A DNA stretch of 64,000 bases from JAGVSR01 sp963708775 (lineage in GTDB: Bacteria; Pseudomonadota; Alphaproteobacteria; Rhizobiales; Hyphomicrobiaceae): contig CAVPTI010000001.1 of NCBI GenBank assembly GCA_963708775.1, positions 1-64,000 of the forward strand, given 5' to 3'. Shown piece by piece: positions 53,340-63,611 of this stretch (positions are counted from its first letter, which is position 1; each line of letters opens with the position of its first letter). The notes under the pieces were generated by a model. It saw nothing but the letters and a program-made list of their open reading frames with translations. It ran no database searches and was not told the DNA's origin. A program made the translations under genes and the position numbers.

Positions 53340-54119
53340 ATGAAAGTCGTCACCTGGAACATCAACGGCGTGAAGGCGCGACTCGAACTTGCGCTGACCT
53401 ACCTGCGCGAGACCAAGCCGGACGTGATCGGGTTTCAGGAAATCAAGTCGGTTGATGAGGGCTTTCCGCGTGAGGCTTTCGAAGACCTCGGGTATAAGGT
53501 CGCCACGCACGGACAAAAAGGCTTTAACGGCGTCGCGATCCTGTCGCGGCTGCCGATGGAAGACGTGACGCGGGGCCTGCCCGGCGGGGATGGCGACGAG
53601 CAGTCGCGCTACATTGAGGCGACGATCATTGATGGGGGGCTCGCGATCCGGTTTGCATCGCTCTACCTGCCGAATGGAAATCCGATCGGGACCGAAAAAT
53701 TTTCCTACAAACTCGCCTGGATGGATCGCCTGGAGACGCAGGCGCGCAAACTTCTGAAGAGCGAAATGCCGGTGGTGCTGGCGGGGGATTACAATGTGAT
53801 CCCGGAGCCGGTGGACGCAAAGCGTCCGGCTGCATGGACAAGCGACGCGCTGTTTCAGCCGGAGAGCCGCGGGATGCTGCGCCGGATCGAGGCGCTTGGG
53901 CTGACGGATGCGGTGCGGGCGTGTCATCCAGGGCCCGGCGTCTATACCTTTTGGGACTATCAGGCGGGTGCCTGGCAGAAGGACGACGGAATTCGCATCG
54001 ATCACATTCTATTGTCGCCGCAGGCGGCGGACCGGCTGCAAAGTGGGGGTGTCGATCGCTTTACGCGCGGCTGGGAAAAGCCCTCTGACCATGTGCCGGT
54101 GTGGGTGGAACTGGGATGA
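53340..54119 (+). CDS. xthA: Exonuclease III family AP endonuclease
   Basis: DNA-repair enzyme incising at abasic sites. The 259-residue protein begins MKVVTWNINGVKARLELAL, has FQEIKSVDEGFPREAF (catalytic Glu), VVLAGDYNVIPEPVDA (Asp/Asn), TFWDYQAGAWQKDDGIRIDHILLS and ends EKPSDHVPVWVELG (catalytic Asp-His). Length and motifs match XthA. The start is separated from erpA by 32 bp, so both may share a transcript. In-frame upstream codons overlap erpA out of its frame and are not used. Confidence 0.95.
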   Translation: MKVVTWNINGVKARLELALTYLRETKPDVIGFQEIKSVDEGFPREAFEDLGYKVATHGQKGFNGVAILSRLPMEDVTRGLPGGDGDEQSRYIEATIIDGGLAIRFASLYLPNGNPIGTEKFSYKLAWMDRLETQARKLLKSEMPVVLAGDYNVIPEPVDAKRPAAWTSDALFQPESRGMLRRIEALGLTDAVRACHPGPGVYTFWDYQAGAWQKDDGIRIDHILLSPQAADRLQSGGVDRFTRGWEKPSDHVPVWVELG

Positions 54120-54145
54120 AGTGCGATGCAGTTGTCGTCCCTCTT

Positions 54146-54430
54146 TCATTCGTGAACACGCTTTGGCGACTTGCCGTCCGGTCTCAGCGTCGGGCCTGTA
54201 TGTGCAGATTCGAAGCTGCTTCCATTGGCTATGTCGAGCACGCCAAAGTCTTTCGATCGCGAATTTGGGCTGGCGACGCCACTTTCAATTGCACGTAATC
54301 CGCGGTTTAATAGCTCGCGGACGGCGGCGGCGCGGCTCGGCATTCGCAATTCATATCTGAAGTCGTCGACGGCACGCAGTTCGTCCATCGTCAGCATAAT
54401 CTGCAGGCGTTCTTCGCGCTCCCTGTTCAT
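54146..54430 (-). CDS. Small ribbon-helix-helix-like regulator
   Basis: A 94-residue protein. Residues 1-45 (REERLQIMLTMDELRAVDDFRYELRMPSRAAAVRELLNRGL) have the beta-strand, helix, turn, helix pattern of ribbon-helix-helix DNA-binding proteins common in Hyphomicrobiales. The last 40 residues are polar and probably disordered. Whether it is a transcription regulator or an antitoxin cannot be told, but no toxin gene is beside it. It is convergent with xthA (26 bp) and its start lies next to the response-regulator promoter region. Confidence 0.7.
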   Translation of the reverse strand: MNREREERLQIMLTMDELRAVDDFRYELRMPSRAAAVRELLNRGLRAIESGVASPNSRSKDFGVLDIANGSSFESAHTGPTLRPDGKSPKRVHE

Positions 54431-54616
54431 TTGTGACCTCCCAAGCTGCCCTCCAAAATTAGCTAACTAACCGTACGTGCCAGAACAAACGCACTGCACC
54501 TAACCAGGTTCCACGACGCACATTCGCCACACCCAGCGCACGGCGCACTTTGCAAACTGATCTAATTGAAATCGAACGAAAAAGTGCGATTTATAGATGA
54601 CCCATGGAGGTCGTGT

Positions 54617-55027
54617 ATGCGTGTATTGCTCGCCGAAGATGAATTGCTGATCTCAATGATGCTGGAAGATGAACTCGCCGAACTGGGACATTGCGTGGCG
54701 GGTGTGGCCACCACTGTCGAGGGCGGGTTGGCGCTGCTGCAAACCGCGTCACCGGATTTCGCGCTCGTCGATTTCCAACTGGCGGATGGCGAATGTCACG
54801 ACCTGATTGCGGATTTAAAGATCCGGCGCATTCCATTCGCACTCGTGACGGGCGCACATATCGACAGGGCCGACGCCCGGCTTGGGAACATCGACGTATT
54901 GGCAAAACCGCTGGACCTGGATCGGCTGACCGCAGTTCTGAAGCGGTTCACGAGACCGTCAGAGAGTGGTGGTGCACCCCTCGGGGGTCGTGCCTTCTTC
55001 CAGCTTTCGCTGACGGCAGAGGGCTAG
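54617..55027 (+). CDS. Single-domain response regulator
   Basis: A 136-residue receiver without an output domain. VLLAEDELLISMMLEDELAELGH carries the acidic pair, DFALVDFQLADG the phospho-accepting Asp (about residue 53), FALVTG the conserved Ser/Thr position, and LAKPLDLDRL the Lys. The C-terminus is about 20 residues longer than the fold needs. A strong Shine-Dalgarno GGAGG at 54606-54610 supports the ATG at 54617. No histidine kinase lies nearby, so the partner is unknown; such orphan receivers act in phosphorelays. Confidence 0.88.
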   Translation: MRVLLAEDELLISMMLEDELAELGHCVAGVATTVEGGLALLQTASPDFALVDFQLADGECHDLIADLKIRRIPFALVTGAHIDRADARLGNIDVLAKPLDLDRLTAVLKRFTRPSESGGAPLGGRAFFQLSLTAEG

Positions 55028-55073
55028 ACCCTTACTGCGATCGGCGAGATGGCCATTGCGGCCGACGACCGCG

Positions 55074-56105
55074 TCAGCGGTTATCCGGGTCGCGGGCTTC
55101 TGTACCAACGTCGCGAAGCGTCGGCGCGGTGGTCCCGTACGTGAAGCTTGTCGCCGGGGTGCCCTCGGGGGGCGTACGCACGACGGGCTTGGCGACGGCG
55201 GGTTCGCTGGCGCCTGATTTGATCGGGCTCACGACTTCACCGTTTTGACAGGAGCGCTGCGGCTCCGCGGCGAGCAGGCCAATTCCGGCGGCTTCGCGGG
55301 CTTCGGGCTTGCGGCCGAAGCGATTGCCCCAGGCGGCGACGATGCCGGTTGCTTGCTTGCGGATGCCTTCGCCGGAGCCGCAGTAGATGTTCTGGTAGAT
55401 GTCCTCGATCCACAGCCGGTCATAGACCGGGGCGTTTTCGACAGCGATGGCGATGAGTGCCAGAGCCGCCGGTTTGTCCGGTTTCATGTATTTGCCGCGC
55501 CAGAGAAGATCGGCGAGAAACGCCTGCGCGCCCGCGTGGCCGCGCTCGGAGAGGTCGGCGAGCCAGTGGCGGGCAGTCGCTTCATCTTCGTCGATGCCTT
55601 CTCCGGAGAGCTTCAGCTTGGCGAGTTCGAACTGGGCGTCTTCGTCGGCGAAGGTCGTGGACGCATTCTGCAGATAGATCACCGCCTGGGCGGGATCGGG
55701 CTTCAAACCGATCTCCTTGATGCCGCGGCGGACGTAACCCGCGAGCGCCGTCAGCGACTTGCCGACGTAGGGTGCGCGCGGGTCGTCGTCGGGATCGGCG
55801 TCGGCATACTCGTTGGCGAGGCGATAAAAGAGTTTGTAGGCCTTGGCGTGATCGGTATGAGCGCCGGAGTTGTCGCTGTAGATGCGGGCCAGGTAGTACT
55901 CGGCCATGAACTCCTGCTTGGCGGCTGCGAACTCGAGCGCGGGAATCGCGATCTCATAGTAGCCGCCCTGATAGGCACTCATGCCCTGCTTCAACGCTTC
56001 GCGCGGCGTCGCAAACGTCACCGCTTGCGCGAATGCTCCAGCGGAGAAGACGGGGAGCAGCGTTGCGAGCAACGCTGCCCGGAGGTGTGATCTAGATATC
56101 CGCAT
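55074..56105 (-). CDS. ExoR-like periplasmic Sel1-repeat protein
   Basis: A 343-residue exported protein. A signal peptide spans residues 1-26 (LLATLLPVFSAGAFA). About five Sel1/TPR-like helix pairs follow: FEFAAAKQEFMAEYYLARIYS-like units, ALAGYVRRGIKEIGL, AVIYLQNASTTFADEDAQFELAKLKLSGEG and LADLSERGHAGAQAFLADLLW. The pattern resembles Sinorhizobium ExoR, which restrains the ExoS/ChvI sensor and thereby succinoglycan production. It is longer by about 70 residues through a Pro/Thr/Ala tail after the CQNGEVVSPI segment. Its start overlaps the ilvD stop by 14 bp. ExoR identity is by resemblance; no exoS or chvI is in the window. Confidence 0.7.
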   Translation of the reverse strand: MRISRSHLRAALLATLLPVFSAGAFAQAVTFATPREALKQGMSAYQGGYYEIAIPALEFAAAKQEFMAEYYLARIYSDNSGAHTDHAKAYKLFYRLANEYADADPDDDPRAPYVGKSLTALAGYVRRGIKEIGLKPDPAQAVIYLQNASTTFADEDAQFELAKLKLSGEGIDEDEATARHWLADLSERGHAGAQAFLADLLWRGKYMKPDKPAALALIAIAVENAPVYDRLWIEDIYQNIYCGSGEGIRKQATGIVAAWGNRFGRKPEAREAAGIGLLAAEPQRSCQNGEVVSPIKSGASEPAVAKPVVRTPPEGTPATSFTYGTTAPTLRDVGTEARDPDNR

Positions 56106-57827
56106 AGCAGATGACTTCAGCCTTTCCTCCGCGATGGGTCACGGCGCCGTAGCGCGCAGGGCCCACCTGATCCGCGAATTTAGCGATCGCGCCAGTCTGG
56201 TAAGGGTTATCGGGTGCCTTCCACGCCTTGCGGCGCTTTTCGAGCACCGCCGCATCGACGTCGAGGTCGAGGGTGCCCTTGTCGGCGTCGATGGTGATGA
56301 TGTCGCCGTTCTCGATGAGGCCGATGGGGCCGCCGACGGCTGCTTCCGGGCCGACATGGCCGATGCAGAAGCCCCGCGTGGCGCCGGAAAAGCGGCCATC
56401 GGTGATGAGGGCGACCTTGTCGCCCATGCCCTGGCCGTAGAGCGCGGACGTGGTGGAGAGCATTTCGCGCATGCCGGGGCCGCCCTTGGGACCTTCGTAG
56501 CGGATGACGAGGACTTCGCCTTCCTTGAAGTTGCCGGCGCTGACGGCGGCGAAAGCGTCTTCCTCGCACTCGAAAACACGGGCGGGGCCGGAAAACTGCA
56601 GCTTCTTCAAGCCCGGCAACTTTCACGATCGCGCCATCGGGCGCGAGCGAGCCCTTGAGGCCGACCACGCCGCCGGTGGGCGAAAGCGGATTGGAGACCG
56701 GATACACGACCTTCTGGTCGGTGTTGAAGGTCACCTTCTCGAGGTTCTCGGCCATCGTCTTGCCGGTCACGGTGATGCAGTCGCCATGCAGGAACCCGCC
56801 GTCGAGGAGGGCCTTCAGAACTTGCGGAACGCCGCCGATTTCGAACACGTCCTTGGCCACGTACTGCCCGCCGGGCTTGAGGTCGGCGATGTAGGGCGTG
56901 CGCTTGAAGATCTCGGCGACGTCGAACAGGTCGAAATCGATGCCGACTTCATTGCGCCATCGCCGGCAGATGCAGCGCGGCATTGGTCGAACCGCCGGTG
57001 GCGGCAACGACGGTGGCAGCATTCTCGAAGGCCTTGCGGGTGGCAATATCTCGCGGGCGGAGCTGATCGGCAACGAGACGCATGACGGCCTTGCCGGATG
57101 CGGTCGCGTAGCTGTCGCGCTCTTCGTACGGGGCGGGCGAGCCGGCTGAACCGGGCAGTGCGAGGCCGATGGCTTCGGACACCATCGCCATCGTGTTGGC
57201 GGTGAACTGGCCACCGCAGGCGCCGGCCGACGGACAGGCGACGCATTCGAGTTCGTGCAGGTCTTCGCTCGACATCTTGCCGGCGGAGTGCATGCCGACC
57301 CCTTCGAACACGTCGAGCACGGTGACGTCCTTGCCGCGGAACCGGCCGGGCAGGATCGAGCCGCCGTACATGAAGACGGACGGCACGTTGAGGCGGAGCA
57401 TCGCCATCATCGTACCGGGCAGAGACTTGTCGCAGCCGGCGATGCCGACGAGGGCGTCGTAGCAGTGGCCGCGCATGGTGAGTTCGATGGAATCGGCGAT
57501 GACTTCGCGCGAGACGAGCGACGACTTCATGCCCTGGTGGCCCATGGCGATGCCGTCGGTGACGGTGATGGTGCAGAACTCGCGCGGCGTGCCGCCGGCT
57601 TCATGGACACCCGCCTTGGCGGACTGCGCCTGACGCATCAACGAAATGTTGCAAGGGGCGGCTTCATTCCAGCACGAGACGACGCCGACGAAGGGACGGT
57701 TGATCTGCTCTTCGGTCAGGCCCATCGCGTAATAGTACGAACGATGCGGCGCGCGCGACGGACCCACGGTAACGTGGCGGCTCGGCAGCTTCGACTTATC
57801 GAACGTCTTCGCGTCCATTCTTCTCAT
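56092..57827 (-). CDS. ilvD: Dihydroxy-acid dehydratase, two frame breaks
   Basis: Fe-S dehydratase of branched-chain amino acid synthesis. Diagnostic segments are GLTEEQINRPFVGVVSCWNEAAPCN, IAGCDKSLPGTMMAML (cluster Cys), CPSAGACGGQFTANTM and, near the end, ALITDGRFSGATRGFCIGHVGPEA. The frame breaks at TT 56952-56953 (after HLPAMA) and at a CCC 56612-56614 (within VAGLKKLQF). Removing one base at each gives 577 codons, exactly as expected for the bacterial enzyme. Start at 57827 or, three codons on, 57818. Co-directional with the ExoR-like gene. Confidence 0.94.
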
Positions 57828-58446
57828 TCCTTTGAAAGCTCGACCAAGGGGAACGGTCGTTTACTCGCTCGCGCAAAGCAAATGACCTCGACACACTTGG
57901 GAGCTTCGAACGCGTTTTCGCTTTTAGTCGGCGGACCCGCATGCACCCGCGGCGCTGGAACCCTGTATGGGTTTCCTGGCCGCTTCCTGTGTCGCGCCGT
58001 TTTGTGGCTCAAAAGAGGCATGTTTCCAAGCGTTTCGTTGCGCTTCAGCCACATTAACCAGGAACTTTTTCGCCGCGTGCTTCGGCAAGTCACCGCGGCT
58101 GCCTGGGCGACCCGGCGAGCGTGGTCTTAGCGGTTGAGATTGGCCCGATAGAGACCGAATGGCGGCATGTTGGAGCCATCCCGGAGCAACCGTGTGGCGG
58201 CGGGGGTCGTTTAGGACCTGATAGCCGGCGTCTGATGGCGCATCAATCGCTGCCCGCGGGAGGCCGAGCATGACGCGGATGCCGCGACATGACCACGGTC
58301 CCGGACGAGTCATCGGTGCTGGAACTCTTTCTATCCCAGCGCGTCGTTACGGCGCCCGCATCCGACCGCATCTCTGCCCGACGTCAGGCGCAATTTTGCG
58401 GTTCCGTCGCAGGCATTCCACCCCGAACCGGAGGGACCGGGAGCCG
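57828..58446. other. Long intergenic region, ilvD / DUF2939
   Basis: 619 bp between divergent genes. Open frames on both strands here lack coding character and have no recognisable similarity. A GGAAC at 58321 followed by CGTC/CGTT (58342-58348) could be a general-stress sigma promoter for the DUF2939 gene, but the spacing is loose. No hairpin or known RNA element is seen. Confidence 0.4.
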
Positions 58447-59106
58447 ATGGCCTTCATTCTTCGCGCCGTTGTCTGGCTGCTGCCGTTCGCGCTCTACGCG
58501 GCGTCGCCATTTGCGACCGCTTGGACGCTGAAGGAGGCGATCAAGTCCGGCAATGTCCCGGTGATCGATGCGCTCGTCGAGTGGGACAGTGTGCGCGAGA
58601 GTTTGCGCCGGTCGATGACCGCTCTTGCGCTGGACCGTCCGATGGATTTTCAGGCGCCTCCGGAGACATCGGTGACGCAATCCTCCAATGCGCCGAAGGC
58701 AGGGCTTTGGAGCCGTGTGAAGGGCTACTTTGGCACGGCGGCGGTGGAGCGGCTAATCAACCAGTATGCCAATGCCGAGGGCCTGCCGACGCTGTTCACA
58801 TACGGCCAGACCTACAAGCGCTACGTCGTCGGCGTGGAGGAACCGCCGAAGACGCTCGGGAACCTCACGCAGCGAATGGGTGAATTCTGGTCGCGGCTGA
58901 GGCATGTGGAATTCGTGACGCCGGTCGCGTTCGAAATCGAGATGGCGGACAAGTTCGATCCATCGCGGCGGTTCACCGGGCTGTTCCAGTTGCGCGACAT
59001 GCGCTGGAAACTGACCGAGCTTTACGTGCACACCAGATACCAACCCGATGCCGCGGCTGGCGGAAGCACGCTAGCTGCTGGACCTACCCGACAAGCCTTG
59101 CGATGA
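58447..59106 (+). CDS. DUF2939 domain protein
   Basis: A 219-residue protein with an N-terminal membrane-anchor-like helix (FILRAVVWLLPFALYAASPFATAW) and the family phrase LKEAIKSGNVPVIDALVEWDSVRESLRRSMTAL, i.e. a short motif describing residues just outside the membrane. A large central segment contains TYGQTYKRYVVGVEEPPKTLG and FVTPVAFEIEMADKFDPSRRFTGLF. The C-terminus is Ala/Gly-rich. Function unknown. It is followed 30 bp later by an aldehyde dehydrogenase gene, probably read from its own signal. Confidence 0.8.
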   Translation: MAFILRAVVWLLPFALYAASPFATAWTLKEAIKSGNVPVIDALVEWDSVRESLRRSMTALALDRPMDFQAPPETSVTQSSNAPKAGLWSRVKGYFGTAAVERLINQYANAEGLPTLFTYGQTYKRYVVGVEEPPKTLGNLTQRMGEFWSRLRHVEFVTPVAFEIEMADKFDPSRRFTGLFQLRDMRWKLTELYVHTRYQPDAAAGGSTLAAGPTRQALR

Positions 59107-59136
59107 TGAGCCCTCGGATCATCCCGGAGGCTCTCC

Positions 59137-60638
59137 ATGGACGTCGTCGCGCGCCATCGCACTCGTTCCCGTCAGATCTATATCGATGGCGCCTTTCGTC
59201 CGAGTGCCGGCCAGCCGATCCCGGTTCTGAATCCAGCGACGGAAGAGATGATCGGCGAAATCGCGGAGGCGACGCCTGCGGAGATCGAAGAGGCGATCGA
59301 GCTTGCGCTGGCGGCCCAGAAAGCGTGGTGGGCGCGCGCGGCAGCCGAACGCGCCGATATCATGCACGAGGTGACGCGCGCCACACGCGAGATGAGCGCC
59401 GCTCCTCGCAGAGAGCCTGACGCGCGAACAGGGCAAGACCTACAAAGAGGCGATGGACGAGATCGGTTGGTGTGCGAGCGCCATGAGCTACTATGCCGAG
59501 ATCAGCCGTCAGGAAGGCGGGCGGGTTCACGGTCCTTCGGCGCCCGGGCAGTTGCACGTGACGTTGAAGGAGCCGCTCGGCGTCGTGGCGGCGATCATCC
59601 CGTTCAATTACCCTTACCTCCTGCTGTTCTGGCAGGTGGCCGCAGCGGTGGGGGCGGGAAACGCTGTCATCATCAAGCCGTCCGACTTAACGTCGCTCTC
59701 GACGCTGCTGCTGATGGAGGCGTTCGCGGCGCTACCGCCGGGACTTGTGCAATGCGTGACCGGGCGTGGCGAGGCGGGCCGGCGGCTCGTGGCGCACGAT
59801 GCGATTGCGGGCGTTGCCTTTACCGGATCGGTGGCGACGGCGCAGATGGTGGCGGCCGAGTGCGCGAAGTCTTTCAAGCCGGCGCTGATCGAAGCGTCCG
59901 GCAATGATCCGTTCATCGTCATGCCGTCAGCGCCAGTGGAGATTGCGGCGCGCGGCTGCGCGTTTGCGGCATTTCTCAATGCCGGTCAGGTGTGCACGTC
60001 GGCGGAGCGCATTTACGTGCACGAAAGCGTGCACGACAGCTTCGTGCGCGAGCTTGTGACGACGGCGAAATCGCTGCGCATCGGCAACGGGCTCGGCAAG
60101 GTCGACATGGGGCCGATGGTGTCGGAGCGCGAGCGGGACCGGTACGAGCGGATCCTCGGCCGCGCGATCCAGCAGGGCGCCAAAGTCGCCTGTGGCGGGG
60201 GACGGCCGGCGGGGCTCAATCGCGGATGGTTCACCGATGCGACCGTGCTGACAGGCGTTACGGCGGACATGGAGATCGTCAACGACGAAAGCTTCGGGCC
60301 AGTGGCGCCCATTGTGAAAGTTCGCGACCTTGATGAGGCGATCGAACTCGCCAACCGTTCGCGGTTCGGGCTCGGCGCGAACATCTACACGAAGGATTTG
60401 AGCGAAGCGATGCGGGCGGTGAACGAGATCCAGTCGGGCATGGTGTGGGTGAATGTGCCGCTGCTCGACAACGATGCGGTGCCGTTCGGCGGACGCAAGC
60501 TGTCCGGTACAGGGCGAGAACTGGGCATCGAAGGGACTCGATCAGTTCCGCCACACGAAGATGGTCCTGATCGATCCGGAGATCCGCGAGCAGCAAGGGT
60601 GGTTTCCGTATCCGGACGCAGAGGCGTGGCCAGGCTGA
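59137..60638 (+). CDS. Aldehyde dehydrogenase family protein, two frame breaks
   Basis: NAD(P)-dependent oxidation of an aldehyde to an acid is the expected reaction. The pieces read in order: IYIDGAFRPSAGQPIPVLNPATEEMIGEI, then after a break near 59400 MDEIGWCASAMSYYAE, PFNYPYLLLFWQ, GSVATAQM, LIEASGNDPFIV (general-base Glu; the usual LGG is SGN) and FLNAGQVCTSAERIYV (catalytic Cys), and after a break at GGG 60533-60535 the ending HTKMVLIDPEIREQQGWFPYP. Removing one base at each gives 499 codons. The best family guess is a betaine/aminobutyraldehyde-type enzyme; the substrate is unclear. Confidence 0.87.
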
Positions 60639-60718
60639 TCGGCGTCGTCCCTTAGCCCCCGCATCCCAATGAACAAGCAGCTGCCCCTCAACCGAACACG
60701 AGTGATGGGGAGAGGGGT

Positions 60719-63489
60719 TTACGCCTCGATGCGCTTCAGCGCCGCCTTCAGGCGGGTGATTTTTTCGGTGCCTTCGGTGACGCGCTCGCGGTTCAATTCG
60801 ACGACGTGTTCGGGGCTTTTGGCGACGTTGCTCTCGTTGGAGAGCCAGGCTTCGGCTTTGCCCTTGTCGCTTTCGGCTTTGGCGATTTCCTTTTCGAGGC
60901 GCTTTCTCTCGGCGTCCATGTCGATGACGCCTTCGAGCGGGAGCGCGTAGGTCGCTTCGCCGACGACGATGAGGGCTGAACCCTTGGGCGTCGCCTTGGC
61001 GAACGTGATGTCGTCCAGGCGGGCGAGGCGCATGATCGTTTCGTCGTGAGCCTTGGTGCGGGCGCGCGTTGCGTCCGACGGCGCCGGTGACGATCAGCGG
61101 GATCTTGGCGCCGGCGGGCACGTTCATTTCCGTGCGCACGGACCTGATCGCCGAGATCAATTCGATGACCCAGCCGATTTCTTCGTCGACGATCGGATCG
61201 GCGAGATCTTTGGGCTGCGGCCAGTTGCTCAATGCCAGAAGCGAATGGCGCGCGACGCCGTGCTCGACGAGATGCGCCCACAGCTCTTCGGTGATGAAGG
61301 GCATGAAGGGGTGGAGCAGTTTCAGGATCTGGTCGATGACCCACGCCACCGTGGCGCGGGTTTCGATCATCGCCTCCTCATCGTCGCCGGCGAGGATGGG
61401 CTTGATGAGTTCGAGGTACCAGTCGCAGAAGACGCCCCAGACGAATTCATAGATGGCGCCGGAGGCTTCGTTGAACTTGTAGGCTTCGAGGCCGGCGGTC
61501 ACGCTCGCGGCGGCGCGCTCGGTTTCGCCGGCGATCCAGCGGTTGAGCGGGTTCTTGACGCTGCGGGGATCGAAGTCGTGCTGGCGCACGCACTCGTTCA
61601 TTTCGGCGAAGCGGGCGGCGTTCCAGAGCTTGGTCGCGAAGTTGCGATTGCCTTCGACGGTCTGCTTGGCGAGCTTGATGTCGCGACCCTGGGCGGCCAT
61701 GCGCGCGAGCGTGAAGCGCAGTGCGTCGGCGCCATAGGCGTCGATGATGTCGAGCGGGTCGATGACGTTGCCCTTCGACTTCGACATCTTCTGCCCCTTC
61801 TCGTCGCGGACGAGGGCGTGGATGTAGATGTCGCTTGAACGGCACTTCCTTCTTGAAATAGAGCGACAGCATCATCATGCGTGCGACCCAGAAGAAGATG
61901 ATGTCGAAGCCGGTGACGAGGACGCTCGTCGGGTAGTAGCGCTTCAGCTCCGGTGTCTCGTCCGGCCAGCCAAGAGTGGAGAACGCCCAAAGCCCGGACG
62001 AGAACCACGTGTCGAGCACGTCTTCGTCGCGCGTCAGCGGTTCGTCTGTTTTGTAGTGCGCGTTCGCCTGAGCCTTTGCTTCCGCTTCATCAGAGGCGAC
62101 GAAGACCTTGCCGTCGGGACCGTACCAGGCGGGGATCTGGTGGCCCCACCAGAGCTGGCGCGAGATGCACCAGGGCTGGATGTTGTGCATCCACTCGAAG
62201 TAGGTTTTCTCCCAGTTCTTCGGGCACGAATTCGGTGCGGCCGTCTTCGATCGCCTCGATCGCGTCCTTGGCGAGTTCGGCGGCGTTGACGTACCACTGA
62301 TCGGTCAGCCACGGCTCGATGACGGCGTTGGAGCGGTCGCCGTGGGGAACGGTGTGCGTCGTCGGCTCGATCTTGGCGAGCAGGCCGAGGGCTGCCATTT
62401 CGGACACGACCAGCTTGCGCGCTTCGAAGCGGTCGACGCCTTGCAGATTTTCGGGAATGCCGTCGAGCTTGGCTGCTGGCCCTGCGATGATGCGGCCGAA
62501 CGCGTCGAGGACGTTGATCTGCGCAAGGTTGTGACGCTTGCCGACTTCGAAGTCGTTGAAGTCGTGCGCGGGCGTGATCTTGACGGCGCCGGTGCCCTTC
62601 TCGGGATCGGAGTATTCGTCCGCAACGATGAGAATTTCGCGGCCGACGAGCGGCAGGCGCACCTTTTTGCCGACGATATCCTTGTAGCGCTCATCCTCGG
62701 GATGGACGGCGACGCCGGTGTCGCCGAGCATGGTTTCGGGGCGCGTGGTGGCGACAACGATGAAGCGCGACGGGTCGTCGGCGAGCGGATAGCGGAAGTG
62801 GTACATGTGGCCGCTGGGGTTCTTTGACAGAACCTTGGCGAGGGCGTCGGCATCGAAGGGCTTCTCCGGATCGCCATCCGACCCACGTGAAGGAGCCCTT
62901 CGCTTCCACCTGCACGACTTCGAGGTCGGAGATCGCGGTCTGGAACTTCGGGTCCCAGTTGACGAGGCGCTTGTCCTTGTAGATGAGGCCGGCTTGTGTA
63001 GAGTTCGACGAAGACTTTGACGACGGCCTTGGACAGGCCCTCGTCCATCGTGAAGCGTTCGCGGCTCCAGTCGCACGACGCGCCGAGGCGCTTCAACTGG
63101 TTGACGATGGTGCCGCCGCTTTCGGCTTTCCAGGTCCAGACCTTTTCCAGGAACGCTTCGCGGCCGATCTCGCGGCGGCCGGGTTCCTGGCGCTCCATCA
63201 TCTGGCGCTCGACGACCATCTGCGTCGCGATGCCGGCGTGGTCGGTGCCCGGCTGCCAGAGCACGTCCTTGCCGCGCATGCGCTCGAAGCGGCAGAGGAT
63301 ATCCTGCAGCGTGTTATTGAGGGCATGCCCCATGTGGAGCGAGCCGGTCACGTTCGGCGGCGGAATGACGATCGAGTACGGCTCGGCATTGGCGCGGTCC
63401 GGACGTCCGGCTTTGAAGGCGTCCGCTTTTTCCCAATCCTCGCGGACGCGCGGCTCGATGGCGGCCGGCTGGTAGGTCTTCTCAAGCAT
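60719..63489 (-). CDS. valS: Valyl-tRNA synthetase, five frame breaks
   Basis: Class I synthetase charging tRNA-Val. HIGH-type motif PPPNVTGSLHMGHALNNTLQ near residue 45 and KMSKSKGNVIDPLDII near 560 are intact, and the editing domain (TTRPETMLGDTGVAV, KITPAHDFNDFEVG) and C-terminal coiled-coil (KRLEKEIAKAESDKGKAEAWLSNE) are present. The frame breaks near 63000, 62880, 62220, 61840 and 61079, always by one inserted base; removal gives 921 codons with no remainder. It would be an exceptional concentration of errors or a local assembly problem. Popz-type gene lies upstream on the same strand. Confidence 0.93.
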
Positions 63490-63611
63490 TGTTATGGGGT
63501 TCTTTGCATGGGGCTGGGGAGAGGTCGTACGACCCAGGTTCCATGCCTGTCAACGTCCCGCACTGGACGGCGGGCTCAACTACAGCTGCTCCGGCTCGGT
63601 TTTGCTTGAGC

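Noticed and set aside
54146..55027. Toxin-antitoxin pair formed by the RHH protein and its neighbour
   Set aside because: The neighbour is a divergent response regulator and the other side is xthA. No toxin-sized gene overlaps or abuts the RHH gene.
57924..58313. Minus-strand gene in the ilvD/DUF2939 gap
   Set aside because: The 129-codon frame has a mixed Arg/Pro/Ser composition, no start signal and no recognisable similarity.
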